Shown here one piece after another: positions 45,956 to 54,457 of a stretch of DNA of 64,000 bases; positions within the stretch are counted from its first letter, which is position 1, and each line of letters begins with the position of its first letter. Origin of the DNA: Saccharospirillaceae bacterium (lineage in GTDB: Bacteria > Pseudomonadota > Gammaproteobacteria > Pseudomonadales > Oceanobacteraceae). Under the pieces are notes generated by a model. The model saw nothing but the letters and a program-made list of their open reading frames with translations, searched no databases and was not told the DNA's origin. Made by a program: the position numbers and the translations under genes. The stretch spans positions 141,901 through 205,900 of the forward strand of contig JAJOJJ010000036.1 in NCBI GenBank assembly GCA_021208685.1, in the 5' to 3' direction.

Positions 45956-47320
45956 ATGACAAAACACTATGAATTAATTCACCCAAAAACACATCTGCGT
46001 GTTCTTTCCCGTTATGAAATACAACAACTGCGCGACGTAGGCAGCGACATCCATGAACTGGTGCGGCGCTGTTGCTATGCAGTTTTAAGCGCCGGCAGCC
46101 AGTCGGACAACTATCTGGAACTGAAAGAAGAATTCAGCCAATTTAATATTCAGGTGCAACAGGAAGACCGTGGCATTGTTCTGAGCCTGAAAAATCCCCC
46201 CCAGAGCGCCTTTGTTGATGGCGAAATTATTCGCGGCGTGCGCGAGCAACTGTTCTCCGTATTACGTGATGTACTCTACGCACAGGAATCCATCCTTAAA
46301 GCACACCGCTTTGATCTGAATAACGGCGAAGACATTACCAACGCCGTTTTTCACCTGCTGCGTAACGCCAACGTGCTGAAGCCGGATCGCATGCCGAATC
46401 TGGCGATCTGCTGGGGAGGTCATTCCATCCCCCGCAACGAATATCAGTACACCAAGGATGTGGGTTACCAGTTAGGACTGCGGGGTCTTGATGTCGGTAC
46501 CGGCTGCGGCCCGGGCGCCATGAAAGGCCCGATGAAGGGCTGTGCCATTGGTCATGCCAAACAGCACAATCGTGATGGCCGCTATATCGGCATTACAGAG
46601 CCGGGCATTATCGCCACCGAAGCGCCTAATCCTATTGTCAATGAACTGGTGATTCTGCCCGACATTGAAAAGCGTCTGGAGGCCTTTATCCGTCTTGCCC
46701 ATGGCATCGTGATTTTTCCCGGAGGCCCGGGTACGGCTGAAGAACTGTTATACCTTTTAGGGGTGCTTTCACACCCGGATAACCAGCAAATACCGTTTCC
46801 GATTGTGATTACCGGCCCAAGCGAGACAGAAGAGTATCTGCGCGCCATTGACCGCTTTATCGGCACCGCTCTGGGAGCCACAGCCCAACAACGCTATCAG
46901 ATTATCATTCAGGATGCCGAAGCGGTTGCACGTGCGATGAAAGCAGGAATAGCCGAAGTCGAACAATATCGTCAGGCCAACAATGATGCTTACTTTTTTA
47001 ATTGGGCATTAACCATCAATGAAGACTTTCAGCTGCCATTCGATCCGACTCACGAAGCCATGCGGGCATTATGCCTGAGCAAATCGCTGCCGGGACATGA
47101 ACTGGCCGCCAATCTTCGCCGGGCGTTTTCCGGAATTGTTGCCGGCAATGTGAAAGAGATTGGCGTCACCCGTGTACAGCAACACGGGCCTTATCAGATA
47201 CAGGGCGATAAAAGCATTCTTGATGGTATGGATGTTCTGCTTACCGCAATGGTGAAGCATGGACGGATGAAAATCAGCGGCGAATACACGCCATGCTATG
47301 AAATCGTGAAAACAGGTTAA
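45956..47320 (+). CDS. ppnN: Nucleotide 5'-monophosphate nucleosidase PpnN (YgdH)
   Basis: A 454-residue protein, the same length as E. coli PpnN, which cleaves nucleoside monophosphates to base plus ribose-5-phosphate and is modulated by (p)ppGpp. The LOG/Rossmann core has GLDVGTGCGPGAMKGPMKGCAIGHAKQ and FPGGPGTAEELLYLLGVL (PGGxGTxxE). N- and C-terminal extensions typical of PpnN are present. AGGAGACACC precedes the ATG. It follows the CBS gene by 27 bases; adenine-nucleotide sensing by the CBS protein next to a nucleotide-cleaving enzyme is suggestive. Confidence 0.93.
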   Translation: MTKHYELIHPKTHLRVLSRYEIQQLRDVGSDIHELVRRCCYAVLSAGSQSDNYLELKEEFSQFNIQVQQEDRGIVLSLKNPPQSAFVDGEIIRGVREQLFSVLRDVLYAQESILKAHRFDLNNGEDITNAVFHLLRNANVLKPDRMPNLAICWGGHSIPRNEYQYTKDVGYQLGLRGLDVGTGCGPGAMKGPMKGCAIGHAKQHNRDGRYIGITEPGIIATEAPNPIVNELVILPDIEKRLEAFIRLAHGIVIFPGGPGTAEELLYLLGVLSHPDNQQIPFPIVITGPSETEEYLRAIDRFIGTALGATAQQRYQIIIQDAEAVARAMKAGIAEVEQYRQANNDAYFFNWALTINEDFQLPFDPTHEAMRALCLSKSLPGHELAANLRRAFSGIVAGNVKEIGVTRVQQHGPYQIQGDKSILDGMDVLLTAMVKHGRMKISGEYTPCYEIVKTG

Positions 47321-47338
47321 CATCCGTACGTCAACAGC

Positions 47339-47357
47339 GCCTCAGCACCTCTGAGGC
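47339..47357 (+). other. Hairpin after ppnN
   Basis: GCCTCAG and CTGAGGC form a perfect 7-bp stem around CACCT, 18 bases after the ppnN stop. No T run follows at once, so terminator function is uncertain. Confidence 0.4.
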
Positions 47358-47426
47358 CTGTCACTTTTCTGCAACAGAAAGAGCTTACCATCCTGCCTTG
47401 ATATTTTTATAAGCAGGTTCTTTGCA

Positions 47427-49091
47427 ATGTCCCGTTATCTGATTGCCTTGTCCGGATTAGTTATTATATCGGCAACGTCACTTTATGCCTGTTACGGCAA
47501 TAATGATTCAGATAAGCAAGCTGATACAGCAAATCAAACCGGTACGGAAAAAAGTGTACCACCACTTCCTGCCGTTGCTGTCAGCGAGCGGACCGAAGTT
47601 ACCAGCGATAAAATCCTGAATGATGAAGCGAGCATTCCTTCACAGTGCTATACCAATACCGAGAGTGAGCACAATCCCTGTTATACCTGCCATCAGATGT
47701 ATGACCGGCGAACCGATAAGCGCTTAAACAGACTGGATGATGGAGCCCTGCAGGGCTCTTATATGTTTTCTGACGTTGGCGTTACCAATCATTGGAAAAA
47801 TCTGTTTAAAGACCGTCAGGACTGGCTCAACATGGTCAGCGATGAAACCATTCTCAAATATATAAACGAAAACAACTATTCGAATCTTGCCGAAAACCTT
47901 ACCAACTCCGGCTGGAAGGGATTCATTCCCGATCTCGATAATTTTCATCTGGGTGCCGGTGCATTTGATGAACAGGGTCTTGCTTTGGACGGAAGCTACT
48001 GGGTTGCTTTTAACTATAAACCATTCCCCGGAACATTCTGGCCAACCAACGGTTCAACCGATGATGTCACCGTACGACTGGCCAAAGAATTCCGCGAGAA
48101 AGAAGGCGTGTTTGATAAAGACATCTATTTTATCAACCTGACCATTGCCGAGCTGAGTATTAAAGACATTGAATCGACATCCATCTGGCCTATCGATGAA
48201 AATCGCATCGGCTTTGATATTGACCAGAATGGCATCCTGTCGACAACAGAAACCGTTGTAAAATCGAAAAACTATATCGGCGACGCACAAAACATCCCGG
48301 TTGAATATCAGCAATTCCCACAGGGAACAGAACTGATGCATTCTGTCCGCTACGTTGGCATAGCCGAAGATGACAGCATTTTCATACCGCAGAGAATGAA
48401 AGAATTACGCTACATGAAAAAAGTGAATGTATTATCTGCCGGAAAACTTGCCAGTCGCTATGATAATGAACGTAAAGAGAAACTAATCGGCCTGCTCCCT
48501 AACTTTATTAACCGCGGCGATCTTGGATTTGATAATGGACAGGGGTGGTTTGTTCAGGGTTTTATTGAAAATTACGATGGTGCTCTGCGTCCGCAAAGTT
48601 ATGAAGAAGGCATGTTCTGCATGGGTTGTCACGCAGCCATTGGTACAACCATAGACAGCACGTTCTCTTATGCCCGAAAAATTACCGGAGCAGAAGGCTG
48701 GGGATACATCAATCTGAAAGGAATGAAAGATGCCCCGTCATTCAGTGAACCCGGTGGTGAAATTCTTAATTACCTCAAAAGAGCGGGTGGTGGCAGTGAA
48801 TTCCGCGAAAATCCTGAAATGGTTCAGCGCTGGTATACTGCCAATGGTGAAGTTGACCATGAAAAAGTCAGCAACAGCGACGTCTATACATTACTCGCAC
48901 CAAGCAGAGAGCGTGCACTGAATCTGAATAAGGCTTATACCGAGATCGTACGCCATCAGAGCTTTATTCATGGTCGTGATGCCACATGGATTCCGGCCAA
49001 AAACGTCTACACAGAAGTGGATGAGAGCATTCCGCCACTAAATTCAGAAAAAAGACACTACGGCTGGGATATCCGTCTTGACTGGAATTAA
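47427..49091 (+). CDS. Exported dihaem cytochrome c-like protein
   Basis: A 554-residue exported protein with an N-terminal hydrophobic segment followed by Cys (TSLYAC), either a weak lipobox or a signal peptide. Two haem c sites are visible: CYTCH at about residues 84-88 and CMGCH near 397. The intervening sequence has WVAFNYKPFPGTFWPTNGSTDDV and an acidic calcium-like stretch FDIDQNGILSTTE. No close family is recognised. It precedes a PhoX-like lipoprotein by 120 bases on the same strand. Electron transfer or peroxidase-like activity is possible; no function is assigned. Confidence 0.78.
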   Translation: MSRYLIALSGLVIISATSLYACYGNNDSDKQADTANQTGTEKSVPPLPAVAVSERTEVTSDKILNDEASIPSQCYTNTESEHNPCYTCHQMYDRRTDKRLNRLDDGALQGSYMFSDVGVTNHWKNLFKDRQDWLNMVSDETILKYINENNYSNLAENLTNSGWKGFIPDLDNFHLGAGAFDEQGLALDGSYWVAFNYKPFPGTFWPTNGSTDDVTVRLAKEFREKEGVFDKDIYFINLTIAELSIKDIESTSIWPIDENRIGFDIDQNGILSTTETVVKSKNYIGDAQNIPVEYQQFPQGTELMHSVRYVGIAEDDSIFIPQRMKELRYMKKVNVLSAGKLASRYDNERKEKLIGLLPNFINRGDLGFDNGQGWFVQGFIENYDGALRPQSYEEGMFCMGCHAAIGTTIDSTFSYARKITGAEGWGYINLKGMKDAPSFSEPGGEILNYLKRAGGGSEFRENPEMVQRWYTANGEVDHEKVSNSDVYTLLAPSRERALNLNKAYTEIVRHQSFIHGRDATWIPAKNVYTEVDESIPPLNSEKRHYGWDIRLDWN

Positions 49092-49170
49092 TTTTTAATA
49101 ATCAAATCCAATAAAAATAAATATATAAACTGTCATAAAACGTAAATCAAAGATTAATATTGATTGATTA

Positions 49171-49203
49171 CCTTGCTAATCACTAACAACCTGATTAGCA
49201 AGG
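49171..49203 (+). promoter_or_regulatory. Hairpin sequestering the ribosome binding site of the PhoX-like gene
   Basis: CCTTGCTAATCA (49171-49182) and TGATTAGCAAGG (49192-49203) are perfect 12-bp complements around a nine-base loop. The 3' arm contains AAGG of the ribosome binding site (49200-49203), eight bases before the ATG at 49212. Translation should be blocked while the stem is closed. Confidence 0.65.
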
Positions 49204-49211
49204 ATACATTC

Positions 49212-50957
49212 ATGAATAAGAAATTACTCGCGGCAGCCATTGCTTCTGCTTTCCTGATCACGGCCTGCGGCGGTGAAGATGGTAAAGATGGCGCTGCCGG
49301 AACTGCCGGTACAAACGGCACCAACGGCACCAACGGCACCAACGGCACCAACGGTACAAACGGCACCAATGGTACAAACGGTCAGGATCTGACTGCTGCA
49401 CCGAAACTTATCCGTCTGGCAACCACCCCGCTGGGTTCAGAACTGACCGGTATGTACAATACCGATAACGGTGAGTTTTTCTTCAATATTCAACATCCTT
49501 CAAGCTCGTTACCAGGCGATGAAAGCAAAGCGGCTGTTGGCGCATGGATTGGTGTTGATATCGATAAACTTGATCCTAACATGACCCCAGTCAGCGTACC
49601 TGACCCAGCATCTGCTGAAGCTCAGACTACCCGTGTGGCTACCGGTTCTTATCAGGTTCTGGGACGCGAAGGTGACACCTTCGCCGGCGCCCTGTCATTC
49701 GGCTTGGGTGCGATTGTAAATGCAGCAGGTACTGCATCCGTTAAACAATCAAATGACCCTGATTTTAACGCCTTTATTCCATCCAATGCCGACGGCAGCG
49801 AAGGCTTTCTGTTTACGGCGTGGGAAGACCGTCCGGGTGCTGTTTCACGTATGTCGCTGGCCAAACAGTCTGATGGCAGCTGGTCAGTTTCAAATGCTCT
49901 GAATGTTGACTTCAGCAGCGTTAACGGCACCATGATTAACTGCTTCGGTACCGTTTCACCATGGGGTACTCCGCTGACTTCAGAAGAAAACTACATGGCC
50001 GAGCTGACAAATGAATGGAACAATAATCAGAACAGCTCAGGTTATCCGAACTTTGCCGATGTACAGAGAATTCAGGATTACCTGGGTGGTACCTTCCCAA
50101 ATCCTTATGACTACGGTTACATCGTTGAGCTGAAAGATCCGAAAGAAGCAGCACCTGTACCGGTAAAACATTTTACTCTCGGTCGTGTAGCTCATGAAAA
50201 CCCGGTGATCATGCCAGACCGTAAAACCGTATACCTGACCGATGACGGCTCTAACAAAGGTTTTTACAAATTTGTTGCCACGACTGCCGGCGATCTGAGT
50301 GCAGGTACTCTGTATGCTGCGAAAGTGACTCAGGATGCAACCCGCGATCACAGCAAAGCAGGATTTAACATCACCTGGATTGAGCTGGCTACCGCAAACA
50401 ATGCGGATATCGAAACCTGGATCCGTTCTTACGATGGTATTGACGAGACTGATTATATTCCTGGAGCCAACAGCTACATCACTGATGCGCAAATAGCAGA
50501 CTGGGCTGCTGGCAATGCTGCTGATGATCGTGTTGCTTTCCTCGAAACGCTGAAAGCGGCTGAAGCTAAAGGCGCAACCGTCGAATTCAACAAAATGGAA
50601 GGTATTAACATCAACTACGCCGGCGCAGCCAGCGGTGCGGTACCGTTCATGTACGTTGCAATGGCGGACGTATCCGGTGCAATGGTTGACACCACAGGCG
50701 ATATTCAGATTGAAGAAAACCGTTGCGGTATTGTTTACCGCTTAGGTCTGCATGCTGATTACAACGTTTCCCGTATGGATCCGGTTGTTGTTGGTGGTGC
50801 TTATGATTCTACATCAACCACGAATAAGTGCTCTGTAGATGGCATTGCTCAGCCAGACAATATTGTTGTACTGGACGACGGTCGTGTATTGATCGGTGAA
50901 GACACCAGCAATCACAAAAACAACATGCTGTGGGTATACAATCCACAAGGTAAATAA
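49212..50957 (+). CDS. PhoX/DUF839-like lipoprotein with collagen-like N-terminal repeat
   Basis: A 581-residue exported protein. The lipobox LITAC is followed by a Gly-Xaa-Yaa tract (GEDGKDGAAG then eight GTN units). The body is DUF839/PhoX-like: CFGTVSPWGTPLTSEENYM, VELKDPKEAAPVPVKHFTLGR, HENPVIMPDRKTVYLTDDG, FMYVAMADVSG and CSVDGIAQPDNIVVLDDGRVLIGED. PhoX proteins are calcium/iron phosphatases; acidic and Cys positions resemble that fold, but activity on phosphate esters is not certain. ATG 49212 follows AAGGA, which lies in a hairpin. The collagen-like stalk would hold the domain off the membrane. Confidence 0.85.
   Translation: MNKKLLAAAIASAFLITACGGEDGKDGAAGTAGTNGTNGTNGTNGTNGTNGTNGTNGQDLTAAPKLIRLATTPLGSELTGMYNTDNGEFFFNIQHPSSSLPGDESKAAVGAWIGVDIDKLDPNMTPVSVPDPASAEAQTTRVATGSYQVLGREGDTFAGALSFGLGAIVNAAGTASVKQSNDPDFNAFIPSNADGSEGFLFTAWEDRPGAVSRMSLAKQSDGSWSVSNALNVDFSSVNGTMINCFGTVSPWGTPLTSEENYMAELTNEWNNNQNSSGYPNFADVQRIQDYLGGTFPNPYDYGYIVELKDPKEAAPVPVKHFTLGRVAHENPVIMPDRKTVYLTDDGSNKGFYKFVATTAGDLSAGTLYAAKVTQDATRDHSKAGFNITWIELATANNADIETWIRSYDGIDETDYIPGANSYITDAQIADWAAGNAADDRVAFLETLKAAEAKGATVEFNKMEGININYAGAASGAVPFMYVAMADVSGAMVDTTGDIQIEENRCGIVYRLGLHADYNVSRMDPVVVGGAYDSTSTTNKCSVDGIAQPDNIVVLDDGRVLIGEDTSNHKNNMLWVYNPQGK
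49308..49379 (+). repeat. Tandem 9-base coding repeat (Gly-Thr-Asn x 8)
   Basis: Eight in-frame GGN-ACN-AAY units, several identical at the DNA level (GGCACCAAC). Unit number could change by slippage without breaking the frame. Confidence 0.9.
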
Positions 50958-50980
50958 CAGAGCTTCAAACACTCTGACGT

Positions 50981-51017
50981 AAATAAAAAATCCCCCGTCT
51001 GACGGGGGATTTTTTTT
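50981..51017. terminator. Bidirectional rho-independent terminator
   Basis: TCCCCCGTC (50991-50999) pairs with GACGGGGGA (51001-51009), flanked by A6 and T8, between the convergent PhoX-like and MotB-like genes. Confidence 0.92.
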
Positions 51018-51046
51018 ATTATTAAAATGCATAACTCCTGACACGC

Positions 51047-51721
51047 TCAGAAACGCCGAACCTGAACAACGACACGCCGGTTAGCAGCGCGCTGCTGTTC
51101 AATGGTACGGCTGGGCTCCGTTTCTTTGGGCCTGCTGTCTGCAAAACCCGACGCTTTAAGCCGCTCCTTGGCAACGCCCTGACTCATCAGATATTTAACA
51201 ACATGCGTCGCCCGGGCAGCTGATAATTCCCAGTTCGAGGGGAATTGTTCATTGGCAATCGGAATATCATCGGTATGACCTTCAACCTCGATCATATGCG
51301 TTTCGTGACTGGTGTCGCGGATAATTGAAGCGACTTTTTCCAGCAATGGCGCGGCATCGGCTTTTAAATCGGCAGAACCGGAGTCATACAGGGCAACGTT
51401 GGCAAACTCTACTTTTACACCACGCGGATCGAGCACTACTGATAGCTGCTCCTGCAAACCATTCCGGGCAATATAGTCATCGAGCGCCTTTTTAATATCG
51501 GTAAAAGGCGTCGCCTGCTGGCGATCTGTGATGACGGTCGACAAACCTTCCTGCAGCGCTTCCACTTTGCCCTGATCAATATCAGACACCGACAGAATCA
51601 TCACGAAAAACGCCAGCAAGAGAGTAATAGCATCGGAATAGGTCACCAGCCACGAGCTGGATGAGTCATCGAAATTGGGCCGTCGACGACGCAGACCCCG
51701 GCGCTTTACCGCGTCATCCAT
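51047..51721 (-). CDS. MotB-like stator protein with OmpA peptidoglycan-binding domain
   Basis: A 224-residue inner-membrane protein. A basic N-terminus is followed by one helix SSSWLVTYSDAITLLLAFFVMILS, whose Asp (about residue 30) matches the ion-binding Asp32 of MotB. A linker and an OmpA-like domain (VEGHTDDIPIANEQFPSNWELSAARATHVV) follow and would anchor it to peptidoglycan. Shorter than flagellar MotB (about 300). It is the last gene of a five-gene operon, 23 bases after the MotA-like gene. With MotA it should form an ion-driven stator; a role with the FliG-containing protein upstream is inferred. Confidence 0.88.
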   Translation of the reverse strand: MDDAVKRRGLRRRRPNFDDSSSSWLVTYSDAITLLLAFFVMILSVSDIDQGKVEALQEGLSTVITDRQQATPFTDIKKALDDYIARNGLQEQLSVVLDPRGVKVEFANVALYDSGSADLKADAAPLLEKVASIIRDTSHETHMIEVEGHTDDIPIANEQFPSNWELSAARATHVVKYLMSQGVAKERLKASGFADSRPKETEPSRTIEQQRAANRRVVVQVRRF

Positions 51722-51744
51722 GGTACGCCTCCGGATGTATCAGC

Positions 51745-52545
51745 TCAGAGAACGTCATCGGCAAACTGCAGACGTACAGAAGGTTTAAGAAAAGCATTCA
51801 GACGATCCTGAATACATAAGGCATCACGTTTCTCGGCCAGCAACACGAAACCTTCGGTGATTAACTGATGACGGAAATACAGTGCTTCTTGCTTTTCCGT
51901 TACCTGATTTGCTGCCGGTTTAAAAAACAGATTGGCCAACACCACACCGTACAGTGTGGTAATCAATGCCAGCGCTAATCCCTGCCCTAACCCGGCCATA
52001 TCGCCGTTGAGATTATCCAGCATAATAATCAGGCCGATAATGGTTCCGACCATGCCAAACCCCGGTGCATAGGTTGCCATGGTATTCAGCACCTTGGATT
52101 CCAGTGTATGACGTTGCCAGGCAGCGTCCATGGCATCACTGAGCATAATGCGGATTTCATGGCTTTTATAACCGGAGCCAATCAGTTCCATGGCGTGGCA
52201 CAGAAATTCATCCTTGGTTTCTGCTTTAGTGAGGCTTTGCTCCAGCGCATGAACGCCACTCTGGCGATACAGATTTGTCCAGTCGACAAAGCGGCTGACC
52301 AGGTTGCGTAAATGCTTTTGCGACGTTGGCGTATGAAAAAAAGTCGCCATCATACTGCGTACCGCAACCAATACATCCCGGCTGCTGTAACTGATTAAAG
52401 ACGCGGCAAGAGTACTGCCCAGAACCAGCGCAAGACTGGAAAGGCTGATAAAAATCTGGTGATGGTCAGTACTGCTGACAATCGCAAACGCAAACAAGCC
52501 AATTCCGGCACAAAAACCGATCAGGGTACTGAATGAAAATAGCAT
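51745..52545 (-). CDS. MotA/PomA-like stator channel protein
   Basis: A 266-residue inner-membrane protein with four helices in the MotA order: two N-terminal helices, a cytoplasmic loop with VRSMMATFFHTPTSQKHLRNL, then TYAPGFGMVGTIIGLIIMLDNL and LALALITTLYGVVLANLFFKPAANQ. The Pro-Gly-Phe-Gly-Met segment and TTLYG are the conserved MotA/PomA core, closer to flagellar stators than to ExbB/TolQ. It starts four bases after the FliF-FliG-like gene, with GGGG of that gene's end serving as ribosome site. Confidence 0.88.
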   Translation of the reverse strand: MLFSFSTLIGFCAGIGLFAFAIVSSTDHHQIFISLSSLALVLGSTLAASLISYSSRDVLVAVRSMMATFFHTPTSQKHLRNLVSRFVDWTNLYRQSGVHALEQSLTKAETKDEFLCHAMELIGSGYKSHEIRIMLSDAMDAAWQRHTLESKVLNTMATYAPGFGMVGTIIGLIIMLDNLNGDMAGLGQGLALALITTLYGVVLANLFFKPAANQVTEKQEALYFRHQLITEGFVLLAEKRDALCIQDRLNAFLKPSVRLQFADDVL

Positions 52546-52549
52546 TATC

Positions 52550-54448
52550 TTACCCCTGCTGATGTTGAGCGATAGGCGCCAGCTCTTCCATGGAGAAGCG
52601 TCCGGCTTTCAGCACATCACGCATTTTCTGCACAACCTGTTTACGGCCGGACTCTACCGTTTCCTGCGCGATATCCGCCTCGATTGATTTCAGTTCAGCA
52701 ATGACAGCAGCACGTAATTTAACGGGCAAGGCTGCCAGTACATGTCGCTTAAATTCGGTCGACGTGTGGCATAAAGCTGCCGCCAGAACCGTCCGGTCAA
52801 TGTCGCGCAATTCGTTGGCCAGCACCCGTTCCGGTGAGCGGGCCATATCGGCAAAGGTAAAATACACCTGACGCAGCCGATAATAGGTTTCCGGTTTTTC
52901 GCTTTTTAAGGTTTTAAGCAGCCGGGTTTCTTCTGCACTGTTCATATTATCGAGCATCCGGATCAGCACCGATAAACCATCGGCGCTTATATTCTCAAAA
53001 GTAGGTACCGACAGTGAGGCCTGCGCCAGACGATCAGCAACATCACGGAATGCAGAGACCGGTAAGGTATCAAACTGCCCTAGCTCATAAGCGACAGCCG
53101 CCTGATCTTTTTCTTTCATCCTCTGGATAATATCGGCGGCCCGTTCCGCCGGAAGCTGCGACATAACCAGGGCTTTAATTCGGATATCTTCATCTTTAAT
53201 CAGATAAAGCACCTGCGAGTCATTGAGCTTTTCCAGAAATGAAAACGGCGAACTGCCACCGGTGCTATCTTCCAGCCCCTGTTGCAAACGCTGCTGAAAC
53301 GCACTGAGAGACTGCAACAGGCTGTCACTGTCCCAGTTGGTTTCGCTGCGCTGCCGCTCCAACTCCTGCCATTGGCTGCTGCTCAGGGCAGGAATCAAAC
53401 TGCGCAACAGCGGTTTCCCCATCGACTCCAGCATGGCGGCTGCTTCTGAATATTGCTGCCGCTGAAAGCTCTGCTGAACCAGCTGCTGAAATAATTGTGG
53501 CTGTGATAATCCGGCAGAAACCAGTTCCTGACGGATTTCGTTCACCTGACGCTTCAGTTCAGTCTGTTGATCATTTTCCTGAGCAAAAGCCAGATTTCGC
53601 GGCTCACCTGACACTGCAGATACCGGACTAACAGACGGTACAGCAGGTACCATCCGGCGACTCAGAGCCCACATACCCAGAGCCATCAGCAACAGAATCA
53701 GCAGCAGGGAAGCCAGCCAGAACCAAAGCGCGTATTCATCCCAGATGCTCGACGGAGTCGGTTTATCCGTGTCGAGACGTTTAAATTCTGTGCGCACAAT
53801 ATTCAGTGTATCGCCACGCAATTCATCAAGCTGGGATTTACGCGTGATCAGATTGCGTAAAAATTCAACCTGTTCATCATTCAGCGTGCGATCCACCACC
53901 AGGGTGATGGTCATCTTTTTAATACTGTTACGAAACCCCAGAGTCTTTTCCCGGATGGTCTGAATCTTGGTTTCGGCTTCCTGCTTCAGCTGGTCGGCAT
54001 AATTAAGGACATCTGTACGCTCGCGTTCGAGCTGTTGTACTTTATTTTGCAGAGCCTTAATTTCCTGCTCATTTTCCTGCAGCAAGGGCAATTCATTTAC
54101 CGGCAAGCCAGGCAATGCCTCCAGTTCATTGGCATCAAAGGGTTTAACCGTACGCGGGCGAAGTTCGGTCATGGGCTGGCGAGCAGGCGGCTCTGGCAAT
54201 GCATTCACCGATGAAGACGGTTCATTGCTTTTGACCATCGTCCGGGTTTTCTGCAGGGTTGCTTCTACCTGAATAATAAAACGGTTATCACCCAGATACG
54301 ATTTAATATCCCGTGCCAGACGCGCTTCCATTTCATTTTTAAAACGCACCTCTTCCAGATCATCTTTTTTAACCGGTACTTCATAAGACTGTTCTTCAGC
54401 AACAACCAACAGACTGACGAAGACAAGTAAGAACGCAAGCAATTTCAT
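52550..54448 (-). CDS. FliF C-terminal half fused to FliG (rotor-like membrane protein)
   Basis: A 632-residue protein. A signal peptide (MKLLAFLLVFVSLLVVAEE) leads a periplasmic region like the C-terminal part of FliF: KNEMEARLARDIKSYLGDNRFIIQVEATLQ and MTITLVVDRTLNDEQVEFLRNLI, then RGDTLNIVRTEF. A single membrane helix lies near 240-262. The cytoplasmic part is FliG-like: PFSFLEKLNDSQVLYLIKDEDIR (FliG middle domain, near 400-460) and ELRDIDRTVLAAALCHTSTEFKRHVL...QETVESGRKQVVQKM (FliG C-terminal torque domain, near 540-615). FliF's first membrane helix and ring domains are missing. ATG 54448 has a perfect AGGAGGT. It is not part of a flagellar operon. Confidence 0.82.
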   Translation of the reverse strand: MKLLAFLLVFVSLLVVAEEQSYEVPVKKDDLEEVRFKNEMEARLARDIKSYLGDNRFIIQVEATLQKTRTMVKSNEPSSSVNALPEPPARQPMTELRPRTVKPFDANELEALPGLPVNELPLLQENEQEIKALQNKVQQLERERTDVLNYADQLKQEAETKIQTIREKTLGFRNSIKKMTITLVVDRTLNDEQVEFLRNLITRKSQLDELRGDTLNIVRTEFKRLDTDKPTPSSIWDEYALWFWLASLLLILLLMALGMWALSRRMVPAVPSVSPVSAVSGEPRNLAFAQENDQQTELKRQVNEIRQELVSAGLSQPQLFQQLVQQSFQRQQYSEAAAMLESMGKPLLRSLIPALSSSQWQELERQRSETNWDSDSLLQSLSAFQQRLQQGLEDSTGGSSPFSFLEKLNDSQVLYLIKDEDIRIKALVMSQLPAERAADIIQRMKEKDQAAVAYELGQFDTLPVSAFRDVADRLAQASLSVPTFENISADGLSVLIRMLDNMNSAEETRLLKTLKSEKPETYYRLRQVYFTFADMARSPERVLANELRDIDRTVLAAALCHTSTEFKRHVLAALPVKLRAAVIAELKSIEADIAQETVESGRKQVVQKMRDVLKAGRFSMEELAPIAQHQQG

Positions 54449-54457
54449 CAGCACCTC

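Noticed and set aside
49154..49369. Minus-strand open frame with repeated Val-Pro-Leu units
   Set aside because: It is the reverse complement of the Gly-Thr-Asn repeat of the PhoX-like gene; no ribosome site and no independent coding support.
51047..52545. Zorya-type anti-phage system (MotA/MotB-like ZorA and ZorB)
   Set aside because: The MotA-like protein lacks the long cytoplasmic coiled-coil tail of ZorA, and no ZorC/ZorD helicase or ZorE nuclease gene is near; instead FliF/FliG-like and outer-membrane proteins are present.
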